Origin: SAR202 cluster bacterium
GTDB lineage: Bacteria; Chloroflexota; Dehalococcoidia; Lucifugimonadales; UBA3495
Assembly (NCBI GenBank): GCA_009392095.1
Contig: VFHF01000145.1
Location: forward strand, 1 to 5,170
Direction of reading: 5' to 3'
DNA: 5,170 nt
The notes under the pieces were generated by a model. The model saw only the letters and a program-made list of their open reading frames with translations. It ran no database searches and had not been told where the DNA came from. The position numbers and the translations under genes are program-made. Position 1 is the stretch's first letter. The number at the start of each line of letters is the position of its first letter. Shown here piece after piece: positions 1 through 5,170 of the stretch.

Positions 1-141
1 CAATTTATCCGGTTGTTCCATGCATGAAAGCACAGCGTTTAAAGCCAAGGTACGTTGTCTTGCAATCGGTTTCTTACGATGTGTTGATGGCCGTGGTTAC
101 TTTTCCCTCGCCGGGGTTTGTGGTCAATAACCAAGCGATTA

Positions 142-162
142 CAGACGACTAAGCATCGTCTG
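142..162 (+). other. Small hairpin, 7-bp stem and 7-nt loop
   Basis: CAGACGA at 142-148 is the exact reverse complement of TCGTCTG at 156-162, with CTAAGCA between them. No run of T follows, so it does not look like a classical intrinsic terminator. If the frame ending at the TAA at 150-152 is a real gene tail, its stop codon lies in the loop of this hairpin. Confidence 0.4.
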
Positions 163-181
163 CAAATATTTAACCAACTGA

Positions 182-219
182 AAGAAGTGGCATTTCGCTC
201 GACCGGGATGCCACTTCTT
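182..219. other. Strong hairpin in the leader of the first gene
   Basis: AAGAAGTGGCAT at 182-193 is the perfect reverse complement of ATGCCACTTCTT at 208-219. The stem can extend inward by two U-G wobbles and two C-G pairs (194-197 with 204-207), giving 16 bp closed by the six-base loop CTCGAC. A perfect 12-bp stem is unlikely by chance in a gap this short. It could end transcription of an upstream gene, or act as a leader structure for the operon starting 95 bases downstream. On the plus strand it is followed by GGCTC rather than a T run. On the minus strand the stem ends in CTTCTTTC, slightly more terminator-like. Its function is not decided by the sequence. Confidence 0.6.
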
Positions 220-260
220 GGCTCTTGTCCGGAGGCGTGGCGGAGGCGGGCTTCAGGCGA

Positions 261-266
261 TACAAT
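261..266 (+). promoter_or_regulatory. Possible -10 element of the operon promoter
   Basis: TACAAT matches five of six positions of the sigma-70 -10 consensus TATAAT and lies 49 bases before the aminotransferase start. At the expected 16-18 base distance upstream the sequence is GC-rich and gives no recognisable -35 box, and there is no extended -10 TGn. It is the best single promoter candidate in the leader but rests on one hexamer. Confidence 0.22.
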
Positions 267-314
267 ACTCCTTACCCTGGGACTTGGTTCCACTGCACCT
301 GCTAAGGAGACCCG

Positions 315-1649
315 ATGGCAACGATACTTGAGGACTACATCGCAAAGCACCCCGGATCAGCCCAACGGTACATTGAAGCCTCCCAGATCTTTCCGGGCGG
401 TGTTACGCATGACACCCGTTACGCTCAGCCTTTCCCTCTGTACATGACCCATGGCTCGGGCCCGCGCAAATGGGATGTGGACGGCAACGAATACATTGAC
501 TATGTATCCGGGCACGGAGCGCTTCTGTTGGGACACTCCCACCCGGCCATCGCCGAAGCAGTTTCCAAGCAGATCCAGTTGGGGACGCACCTGGGAGCCT
601 CCACTGACGATGAGATTCGGTGGGCCAAAGCTATCAAGGCGCTGATGCCGTCCATAGAGAAACTCCGCTTTCACAGTTCTGGTACCGAGGCTACCCTGAT
701 GGCTATGCGTTTGGCCCGCGCCTATACCGGCAAAGACAAGGTCATCAAACTGCAGGACCACTTTCACGGTTGGCACGACTACGCGATGGCCGGGTCCGAC
801 CGCTCCGCCCCAGGCATCCCCGAGGCTAGTTGGGGCACGATGGTTATCGTCCCTTCAGGCGATTTGTTCGCCGTTGAAGATGTGATCAAGCGCGACCCAG
901 ATATCGCCGCCATAATCCTGGAGCCAACCGGAGCGCACTTTGGCCAATTGCCCTTTGACGTGCCTACGTATCTATCGGGACTGCGGGAATTGACCGCCCA
1001 GAGCGGCGTCATATTAATCTTTGATGAGGTGGTGACCGGGTTCCGGGCCGCCCCCGGAGGCGCCCAAGAGCGCTACGGAATCAGGCCCGACCTGACGACC
1101 ATGGCCAAGATCGTGGCCGGAGGATTGCCCGGCGGCGCTGTCGGCGGCAAGGCTGACATCATCGACATGATTGCCCACCGGAACGACCCTGACTGGGATA
1201 ACAACCACCGCGTCTACCATCCGGGAACGTTCAACGGAAACCCGCTTTCCGCGGCGGCCGGGGCTACCGCCCTGGAGATGATCGCCACCCAGCCAATAAA
1301 TGAGCAGGCCGACGCCATGGCCGTCAGGCTAAAAACTGGGCTGAATGACATCCTAGGCCGGTTGGAGATACCGGGTCACGTCCATGGCATCGCGTCTATG
1401 TTGCACGTGGTGCTGGCCGACTGTGATTGCGACCGGGAGCTATGCACCATGTCCCATGCAAAGATAGCCGAGGCCATCGCTTCTCCTGCCGTAACGGCTA
1501 TGAAACGCGGCCTGCAGAACCGGGGCGTGGACATCATGAGCCGGGAAACATTCTTAGTGTCCAGCACTCACACCGAGAAAGAGATCGACCAAACCCTCAA
1601 TACCTTCCAAGAGACCATGGCGGCAGTCCGGGCCGATGGGTTGATCTAG
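315..1649 (+). CDS. Class III PLP aminotransferase, glutamate-1-semialdehyde aminomutase-like
   Basis: A 444-residue cytoplasmic PLP enzyme of aminotransferase class III, close to the glutamate-1-semialdehyde 2,1-aminomutase (HemL) branch, which moves or transfers an amino group on small amino acid or keto substrates. Seen in the sequence: the phosphate-binding SSGTEAT at 121-127, the HFHGWHD segment at 149-155, the cofactor-ring Asp237 in FDEVVTGFR, the Schiff-base lysine Lys265 in TTMAKIVAGGLPGG, and HPGTFNGNPLSAAAG at 302-316. Length is normal for the family. The ATG has an ideal AAGGAG five bases upstream. A true heme-pathway HemL is less likely: HemL usually reads GTLSGNP where this protein has GTFNGNP, and no tetrapyrrole gene is nearby. 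Its downstream neighbours are hydrolases, so a catabolic or specialised transaminase is my inference. Exact substrate unknown. A Cys cluster (C370, C372, C377) lies near the C-terminal domain. It is the first gene of the probable operon, 79 bases before the next. Confidence 0.93.
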   Translation: MATILEDYIAKHPGSAQRYIEASQIFPGGVTHDTRYAQPFPLYMTHGSGPRKWDVDGNEYIDYVSGHGALLLGHSHPAIAEAVSKQIQLGTHLGASTDDEIRWAKAIKALMPSIEKLRFHSSGTEATLMAMRLARAYTGKDKVIKLQDHFHGWHDYAMAGSDRSAPGIPEASWGTMVIVPSGDLFAVEDVIKRDPDIAAIILEPTGAHFGQLPFDVPTYLSGLRELTAQSGVILIFDEVVTGFRAAPGGAQERYGIRPDLTTMAKIVAGGLPGGAVGGKADIIDMIAHRNDPDWDNNHRVYHPGTFNGNPLSAAAGATALEMIATQPINEQADAMAVRLKTGLNDILGRLEIPGHVHGIASMLHVVLADCDCDRELCTMSHAKIAEAIASPAVTAMKRGLQNRGVDIMSRETFLVSSTHTEKEIDQTLNTFQETMAAVRADGLI

Positions 1650-1728
1650 TAGGTTGAGTCAATTAGCTAACGATCCGATTAGAATTTCTCAATCCAAATC
1701 CAACTGCACGAATTAGAGGTGATTTACC

Positions 1729-2439
1729 ATGCCTAGTTTTACTGACAAACTGACCGTTGGAGGCAGTGAAATGGATATGTACGCTGCCCTTCCAGACGGC
1801 TCTGGCCCACATCCCGCCGTAGTGATCGCCTTCCACGTAGGCGGACTGGACGATTTCGACCGTAAGATGGCCGACCAATTGGCCGAGGCAGGCTTCGTGG
1901 CCGTGGTGCCGGACCTGTTCCACCGCTTCTCCAAAGAGGTCATGGACGGGCCCCGCTTGGACCGGCTAGGCCACCTGAAAGATGCGGACATCATCGCCGA
2001 CATGAACGCCGCGGTAGACTTCCTCACCGCCAACTCTGCCATCAACGACGACCGCATTGGCGTAACAGGCTTCTGCATGGGGGGGCGCATCGCTTGGCTC
2101 ATGGCCGCCAGCAACCAGATCTTCAAATGCACGGTGCCGTTCTACGGCGGAAACATAATGGGTAACTGGGGACCGGGAGACACCCCGTTCTCCATGTCCA
2201 ACAATATCAACTGCCCCATGCTCTTCCACTTCGGCGCCGAAGACGGAAACCCGTCCGTGGCTGACCGGGACACATTTGATGCGGAACTCAAGCGCCTGGG
2301 CAAGGACTTCGAGTTCCATACCTATGACGGCGCCGGTCACGCCTTTATGGATCACACAAACCCGGACCGTTACCATGAGGCTTCGGCCGCGGCGGCCTGG
2401 CCCAGGACTATCGACTTTTTCAACAATCATCTGAAGTAG
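1729..2439 (+). CDS. Dienelactone hydrolase family protein (first of tandem pair)
   Basis: A 236-residue single-domain alpha/beta hydrolase of the dienelactone hydrolase family. Members hydrolyse dienelactones in chloroaromatic breakdown, but many act on other esters or lactones. The nucleophile elbow GFCMGG places Cys116, the acid is Asp172 in FGAEDGNPS and the base is His204 in GAGHAF, so the triad is complete. No signal peptide is visible, which points to a cytoplasmic enzyme. Where the classical Pseudomonas enzyme has Glu36, which interacts with the catalytic Cys, this protein has His36 (AFHVGG). The classical substrate-binding Arg after the catalytic His is also absent (HAFMD), so a true dienelactone substrate is doubtful. 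The ATG follows GAGGTGA at 1716-1722 with six bases between. The next gene is a paralogue starting 42 bases after the stop, roughly half identical by eye with near-perfect co-linearity. Confidence 0.93.
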   Translation: MPSFTDKLTVGGSEMDMYAALPDGSGPHPAVVIAFHVGGLDDFDRKMADQLAEAGFVAVVPDLFHRFSKEVMDGPRLDRLGHLKDADIIADMNAAVDFLTANSAINDDRIGVTGFCMGGRIAWLMAASNQIFKCTVPFYGGNIMGNWGPGDTPFSMSNNINCPMLFHFGAEDGNPSVADRDTFDAELKRLGKDFEFHTYDGAGHAFMDHTNPDRYHEASAAAAWPRTIDFFNNHLK

Positions 2440-2481
2440 AGCTATTCCTGGCAATGGCAAATCTGAACTAAGAGGGGTTGT

Positions 2482-3234
2482 ATGCCGTCATTTTGGGAAA
2501 AGGTGAATGTGAATGGGGCGGATATGGACATATATGCCAGTGTGCCCGACGGTGACGGCCCATTTCCGGCCGTGGTGGTGGCCCAGCACGCCAGCGGCGT
2601 GGACAAGTTCATCCAGGACATGGCCGATAAGTTGGCTGTTGCTGGCTACGCCGCCGTTGCTCCCGACCTGTTCCACCGGATTACCGATGAGATGGTGGAG
2701 AGCACCGGGAAGTCCAAACGGGACCAACTGAACGACCCGCTGATCATCGACGACATCAACGCCACTGTTGATTACCTGGTCAATCATTCGTCCATCGACT
2801 CGGAGCACATCGGAGTCACTGGATTTTGCATGGGGGGCCGGGTCGCCTGGTTGGCTGCCGCCACCAATTCATTCATCAAAGCGGCCGTGCCGTATTATGG
2901 CGGCAATATAATGGTCTCCTGGGGCGACGCCACCGAACCTCCGTTAGCTCTAACATCCGGAATAAAGTGCCCAGTCCTGTTCCACTTCGGCGAGATCGAC
3001 GAAAACCCATCGCAGGCCGATATGCTGGTGATGGACAGAGAACTATCCGCCAACAGCGTCCCCCACCAGTTCTATACGTATCCAGGGGCCAACCATGCCT
3101 TCATGAACCCGGCCAACCCTCCGCGCTACCAACGGGTTGCCGCTGAGATGTCCTGGCCACGCACACTGGACTTCTTTGGTGCACACCTATGCGGACCGCC
3201 TGCTTCCGGCTACGACGGTCCGGCCTGCGAATAA
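2482..3234 (+). CDS. Dienelactone hydrolase family protein (second of tandem pair)
   Basis: A 250-residue alpha/beta hydrolase and the tandem paralogue of the gene before it. Both begin MPSF, share MAD-LA-AG and PDLFHR segments, an identical GVTGFCMGGR nucleophile elbow, YGGNIM and WPRT-DFF near the end. The triad is Cys116, Asp173 (FGEIDENPS) and His205 (GANHAF). Position 36 is His in AQHASGV, aligning directly with the Glu of AQEIFGV in the classical Pseudomonas enzyme. The protein carries an extra C-terminal tail of about 14 residues (CGPPASGYDGPACE) absent from its partner. The ATG follows GAGGGG at 2472-2477 with four bases between. It probably acts on a related but different ester or lactone, or pairs with its partner in one complex; the sequence does not decide. 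The next gene starts 34 bases after its TAA stop. Confidence 0.92.
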   Translation: MPSFWEKVNVNGADMDIYASVPDGDGPFPAVVVAQHASGVDKFIQDMADKLAVAGYAAVAPDLFHRITDEMVESTGKSKRDQLNDPLIIDDINATVDYLVNHSSIDSEHIGVTGFCMGGRVAWLAAATNSFIKAAVPYYGGNIMVSWGDATEPPLALTSGIKCPVLFHFGEIDENPSQADMLVMDRELSANSVPHQFYTYPGANHAFMNPANPPRYQRVAAEMSWPRTLDFFGAHLCGPPASGYDGPACE

Positions 3235-3259
3235 CACAACCAGATATCACCCAGAGGTA

Positions 3260-3263
3260 GGAG
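3260..3263 (+). promoter_or_regulatory. Ribosome binding site that fixes the start of the jelly-roll protein gene
   Basis: GGAG lies five bases before the ATG at 3269. The same frame is open back to an ATG at 3137 inside the upstream hydrolase gene, but that earlier start would overlap the hydrolase by about 100 bases in another frame. It would add residues resembling no protein domain. The Shine-Dalgarno here settles the start at 3269. Confidence 0.75.
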
Positions 3264-3268
3264 TAAAC

Positions 3269-3793
3269 ATGCCCCGAGTATCACTGGACTTGGAATTAGA
3301 GAAAGACAGGGCGGTCGTGAAATCTGACGGCTGGAAAATCGCTTCTGGCCTGGTACCGGGCGAGCCGAACCAAGGCCTAGTCGCCGAGATGGGAGATAGC
3401 CCCGCCAGGCTACCCGACTACGACGACTCCGGATGGGAGCATGACTCCGATATCCAGAAGCGCCGCTCCGTTGGGTTCACCTTCGCCTGGTACCGAATAA
3501 AGGTCACGATCCCCGACGAGGTCAAAGGCGAGAAGATCGGCGGAGGCCGGGTCTGGTTTGAGACCAACGTAGATAACTACGGTGAGGTCTACGTAGACGG
3601 CAATATAGACCGCGACAAATGGGTGGTAACGGGAAACAACACCCCCAAACGGGTCCTGATCGATGACCCAGCAGTCCCCGGAACGGAGCATTCCATCGCA
3701 GTTCTGGTGGCCAATGCGCCCCTGGGCGCCCCGGTTGGCACCATATTCATGCGCTACGCTACCTTGGCTTTTGAACCGGCTCCCGGCCCTTAA
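3269..3793 (+). CDS. Small galactose-binding-like (jelly-roll) domain protein
   Basis: A 174-residue protein that resembles the N-terminal sugar-binding jelly roll of family 2 glycoside hydrolases and related galactose-binding-like domains, here standing alone. Typical signs are DYDDSGWEHD at 50-59, GFTFAWYRIKVTIPDE at 69-84, a strand with VWFETNVDNYGEVYVDG at 95-111, and a late strand HSIAVLVANAPLG where the family has its Val/Asn-rich edge. No catalytic domain follows, and there is no signal peptide or membrane segment, so it appears cytoplasmic. The likely role is binding a carbohydrate or another small ligand, or acting as an accessory subunit to a neighbouring enzyme. That is inference from fold resemblance only. 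It sits 34 bases after the second hydrolase, so co-expression is probable. The stop is TAA, followed by an 85-base gap containing a hairpin. Confidence 0.75.
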   Translation: MPRVSLDLELEKDRAVVKSDGWKIASGLVPGEPNQGLVAEMGDSPARLPDYDDSGWEHDSDIQKRRSVGFTFAWYRIKVTIPDEVKGEKIGGGRVWFETNVDNYGEVYVDGNIDRDKWVVTGNNTPKRVLIDDPAVPGTEHSIAVLVANAPLGAPVGTIFMRYATLAFEPAPGP

Positions 3794-3823
3794 GCTTTAG
3801 ATTTTCAAACTTAGAATAGGTTT

Positions 3824-3860
3824 ACCGGCCGGTGCCCAGATCCTAGGGCCGCCGGCCGGT
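3824..3860. repeat. Paired GC-rich palindromes forming a hairpin before the selenoprotein gene
   Basis: ACCGGCCGGT at 3824-3833 is a perfect 10-base palindrome, and GCCGGCCGGT at 3851-3860 repeats it with one change, 27 bases away. The two arms also pair with each other: 3824-3832 with 3852-3860 gives nine base pairs. Inside, GCCC (3834-3837) pairs with GGGC (3846-3849) around an eight-base loop. No T run follows, so simple intrinsic termination is not well supported. It ends nine bases before the Shine-Dalgarno of the next gene. It could therefore affect translation, partly end transcription, stabilise mRNA ends, or be a protein-binding operator. Confidence 0.6.
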
Positions 3861-3869
3861 TGAAATTCC

Positions 3870-3873
3870 GGAG
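3870..3873 (+). promoter_or_regulatory. Ribosome binding site of the selenoprotein gene
   Basis: GGAG lies five bases before the ATG at 3879. It supports this ATG as the true start of the thioredoxin/NHL gene. It matters because the start otherwise appears to head only a 46-codon open frame before the TGA. Confidence 0.7.
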
Positions 3874-3878
3874 ACGCC

Positions 3879-5170
3879 ATGAGCAGCCGCCAATTCACCG
3901 GTAAACTGGCCGCGCCTGAATTCCCCCAAGGATTGGAATGGATCAACTCGGACCGCCCGTTGACCATGCAGGAGCTCAGGGGAAAAATCATCATCCTGGA
4001 CTTCTGGACCTACTGTTGAATCAACTGTGCCCATATATTCCCGCAGTTGCGGAAACTAGAAAAGCAATACGCCGGCGAATTGGCCGTGATCGGCGTCCAT
4101 TCGGCAAAGTTCCCCAACGAGAAAGACACGTATAACCTGGACAAGGCCGTACGCCGTTACCAACTAGAGCACCCGGTGATCAACGACGGTCAGTTTCAAG
4201 TCTGGCAGCAATACTCTTGCCGGGCCTGGCCCACCTTAATGTTTATTGACCCTGTGGGCAATGTCGTCGGCAAACATGAGGGTGAGATGTCCTTCGAGGC
4301 CTTTGACGGGCTGATCAGCCAGATGGTGGCCGAATACGATTCGGATGGGACTTTGGACCACAAGCCCCTGCTATACGGATTCCAACAGGCAGAAGAGACC
4401 ACCCTCAGTTTCCCAGGCAAGGTGTTGGCTGATGGGTTAGGAAATAGACTTTTTATAGCCGACACCAATCACAACCGCATCGTTGTCACGGAGCTGGACG
4501 GTAGCGTGAAGCAAGTCATTGGCAGCGGAGAAGAAGGCCTGGCCGATGGCGAGTTGGCTAAGTCCGCCTTCAACCATCCGCAGGGAATGGCTCTCGACAG
4601 CGAGACGCTTTACGTAGCCGACACTGAGAACCATGCGATTCGCCGAGTCGACCTGAGTTCAGGCACGGTTAGCACGATCGCCGGCACGGGCGAACAGGGT
4701 CACACCAAAGACGAGCGGGGCCACGGGCCGTCGATGGCCCTCGTTTCTCCCTTTGATCTGGTGCAGCAAGAGGGGATTCTTTACATCGCCATGGCCGGTA
4801 TCCACCAGCTATGGTCAATGGACCTGAAGGACGGCATGATTGGTCCGTTTGCCGGCACCGGCGGGGAAGCCATCACCGATGGGCCACTGGGCACTGCGGA
4901 ACTGGCCCAGCCATGCGGTATCACCACCGACGGGACCAAGTTATTCTTTGCCGACAGCGAGACCAGTTCAGTGCGTTCGGCGGACATCGACCCGGAAGGC
5001 AATGTCCGAACGATCGTGGGCCTGGATCTTTTCGTGTTCGGAGATGTTGACGGGTCAGACCACCGCGTCCGACTGCAACACCCCATCGGCATCACTCATT
5101 ACGACGGCGTGCTGTACATCACAGACACCTACAATCACAAGGTCAAGCGGGTGCTACCGGCCATGAGGAG
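3879..5170 (+). CDS. NHLRC2-like thioredoxin/NHL-repeat selenoprotein, 3' end cut off
   Basis: The frame from ATG 3879 is open for 430 codons to the window edge with one in-frame TGA (codon 47) and no TAA or TAG. Residues 1 to about 155 form a thioredoxin-like domain: strand [10 protein letters not shown], active site C46-U47-I48-N49-C50, the [12 protein letters not shown] signature at 71-82, and the cis-proline loop WPTL with Pro118. Residues from about 175 are NHL beta-propeller blades with repeated [43 protein letters not shown] and [10 protein letters not shown] cores. The order and wording match human NHLRC2 and its bacterial homologues, whose active site reads CCINC. The TGA replaces the first Cys of the CxxC pair, so it most likely encodes selenocysteine. 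The product is a predicted thiol/selenol oxidoreductase with no signal peptide, hence cytoplasmic; its partner is unknown. The fifth blade is cut by the window edge. The alternatives are a nonsense mutation or a sequencing error; intact sequence on both sides argues against decay. Confidence 0.85.
4017..4019 (+). other. In-frame TGA, predicted selenocysteine codon
   Basis: Codon 47 of the thioredoxin/NHL gene. Flanking codons TAC TGT TGA ATC AAC TGT read Y-C-U-I-N-C. Family members have Cys at this position, and Sec/Cys exchange at the first position of a CxxC motif is the most common pattern among redox selenoproteins. The four neighbouring genes stop with TAG or TAA and use TGG for Trp, so there is no sign of a reassigned code. 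Whether the genome encodes SelA, SelB, SelD and tRNA-Sec cannot be seen here. Confidence 0.8.
4038..4054 (+). promoter_or_regulatory. Candidate bacterial SECIS hairpin
   Basis: In RNA, CCGC at 4041-4044 pairs with GCGG at 4049-4052 around the four-base loop AGUU. The stem continues past a bulged C (4040) with two U-A pairs (4038-4039 with 4053-4054). There are 25 bases between the TGA and the apical loop. The loop has a G in its first two positions. Both fit the published general pattern of bacterial SECIS elements (short loop, early G, about 16-37 bases from the UGA). The stem is short, and an alternative pairing of CAACTG (4022-4027) with CAGTTG (4044-4049) competes with it, so the structure needs folding to confirm. 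Confidence 0.55.

Larger units (their letters stand above)
1..314. other. Leader region with no convincing gene
   Basis: No recognisable protein is encoded here on either strand. On the plus strand one frame is open from the left edge to a TAA at 150-152. Its last residues read FVVNNQAITDD. It could be the tail of an upstream gene, but I recognise no family and there is too little to call it. The stretch holds two hairpins (142-162 and 182-219), a short direct repeat of GGAGGCG at 231-237 and 242-248, a possible -10-like TACAAT at 261-266 without a good -35 partner, and the AAGGAG ribosome binding site of the first gene at 304-309. The long minus-strand frame over 39-350 shows no family signature and runs into the aminotransferase start, so I treat it as chance. 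Confidence 0.5.

Noticed and set aside
3..152. C-terminal tail of an upstream gene in the frame ending with TAA at 150-152
   Set aside because: The frame is open from the edge, but fewer than 50 codons are visible, no family is recognisable and another frame is open nearly as long, so it cannot be told from chance.
39..350. Minus-strand reading frame over the leader
   Set aside because: It has no recognisable motif, overlaps the aminotransferase start and its ribosome binding site, and crosses both hairpins; it looks like a chance open frame.
3137..3268. Longer start for the jelly-roll protein, overlapping the second hydrolase
   Set aside because: The extension reads out of frame through the conserved end of the hydrolase, resembles no domain, and a good Shine-Dalgarno sits before the ATG at 3269.
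3790..3817. Promoter for the selenoprotein gene (TTAAGC ... TAGAAT, 16-base spacing)
   Set aside because: The -35 match is poor and AT-rich hexamers are expected in this gap; the spacing alone is not enough.
4017..4019. TGA as a genuine stop, giving a 46-residue peptide and a separate downstream gene starting near 4239
   Set aside because: The stop would fall inside the thioredoxin active site, and the domain continues in the same frame with conserved family sequence right after it. No ribosome binding site or plausible start precedes the remainder of the domain.
4017..4019. Alternative genetic code with TGA read as Trp or Gly
   Set aside because: The four upstream genes contain no in-frame TGA and use TGG for Trp throughout, and the family has Cys at this position, not Trp or Gly.
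4022..4049. Pairing of CAACTG (4022-4027) with CAGTTG (4044-4049) as the SECIS
   Set aside because: Its loop is 16 bases long and begins only eight bases after the TGA, which does not fit the bacterial SECIS pattern. It is kept only as a competing fold.
4196..5095. Several minus-strand and off-frame open frames over the NHL region
   Set aside because: They lie opposite or across the conserved NHL blades and show low-complexity, Ser/Pro/Arg-rich translations typical of shadows of a GC-rich gene.

Overview
The window holds five plus-strand genes in a row, read as one likely operon of a moderately GC-rich bacterium. Four are complete and one runs off the right edge. No 16S, tRNA or other taxonomic marker is present. 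A class III (GSA-aminomutase-like) aminotransferase, paired dienelactone hydrolases and an NHLRC2-type thioredoxin/NHL protein would fit an environmental Chloroflexota-like (e.g. SAR202/Dehalococcoidia-type) genome, but that placement is a guess.

Layout: 1-314 is a leader without a convincing gene. It contains two hairpins, at 142-162 and 182-219 (the second has a 12-bp perfect stem), then a strong Shine-Dalgarno. 315-1649 encodes a PLP-dependent aminotransferase/aminomutase. 1729-2439 and 2482-3234 are tandem paralogous dienelactone-hydrolase-family enzymes with intact Cys-Asp-His triads. 3269-3793 encodes a small stand-alone protein resembling the galactose-binding-like jelly roll of glycoside hydrolases. 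The 3794-3878 gap carries a GC-rich hairpin built from two near-identical palindromes. From 3879 to the right edge lies an NHLRC2-like thioredoxin + NHL beta-propeller protein.

The main discovery is in the last gene. Its reading frame is open for 430 codons except for a single in-frame TGA at 4017-4019 (codon 47). The codons around it read Tyr-Cys-TGA-Ile-Asn-Cys, exactly where this family has Tyr-Cys-Cys-Ile-Asn-Cys. The TGA replaces the first Cys of the thioredoxin CxxC motif, giving a UxxC redox motif. A small hairpin with an AGUU apical loop begins 18 nt after the TGA, at the right distance for a bacterial SECIS element. The gene is therefore best read as a selenoprotein that ordinary gene calling would break in two.

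How the genes work together is not certain. The hydrolases, aminotransferase and possible carbohydrate-binding protein suggest catabolism of small organic substrates, while the last protein supplies a thiol/selenol redox activity. Gaps of 79, 42, 34 and 85 nt, with a Shine-Dalgarno before each start, support co-transcription, although the hairpin in the last gap could partly separate the selenoprotein gene.
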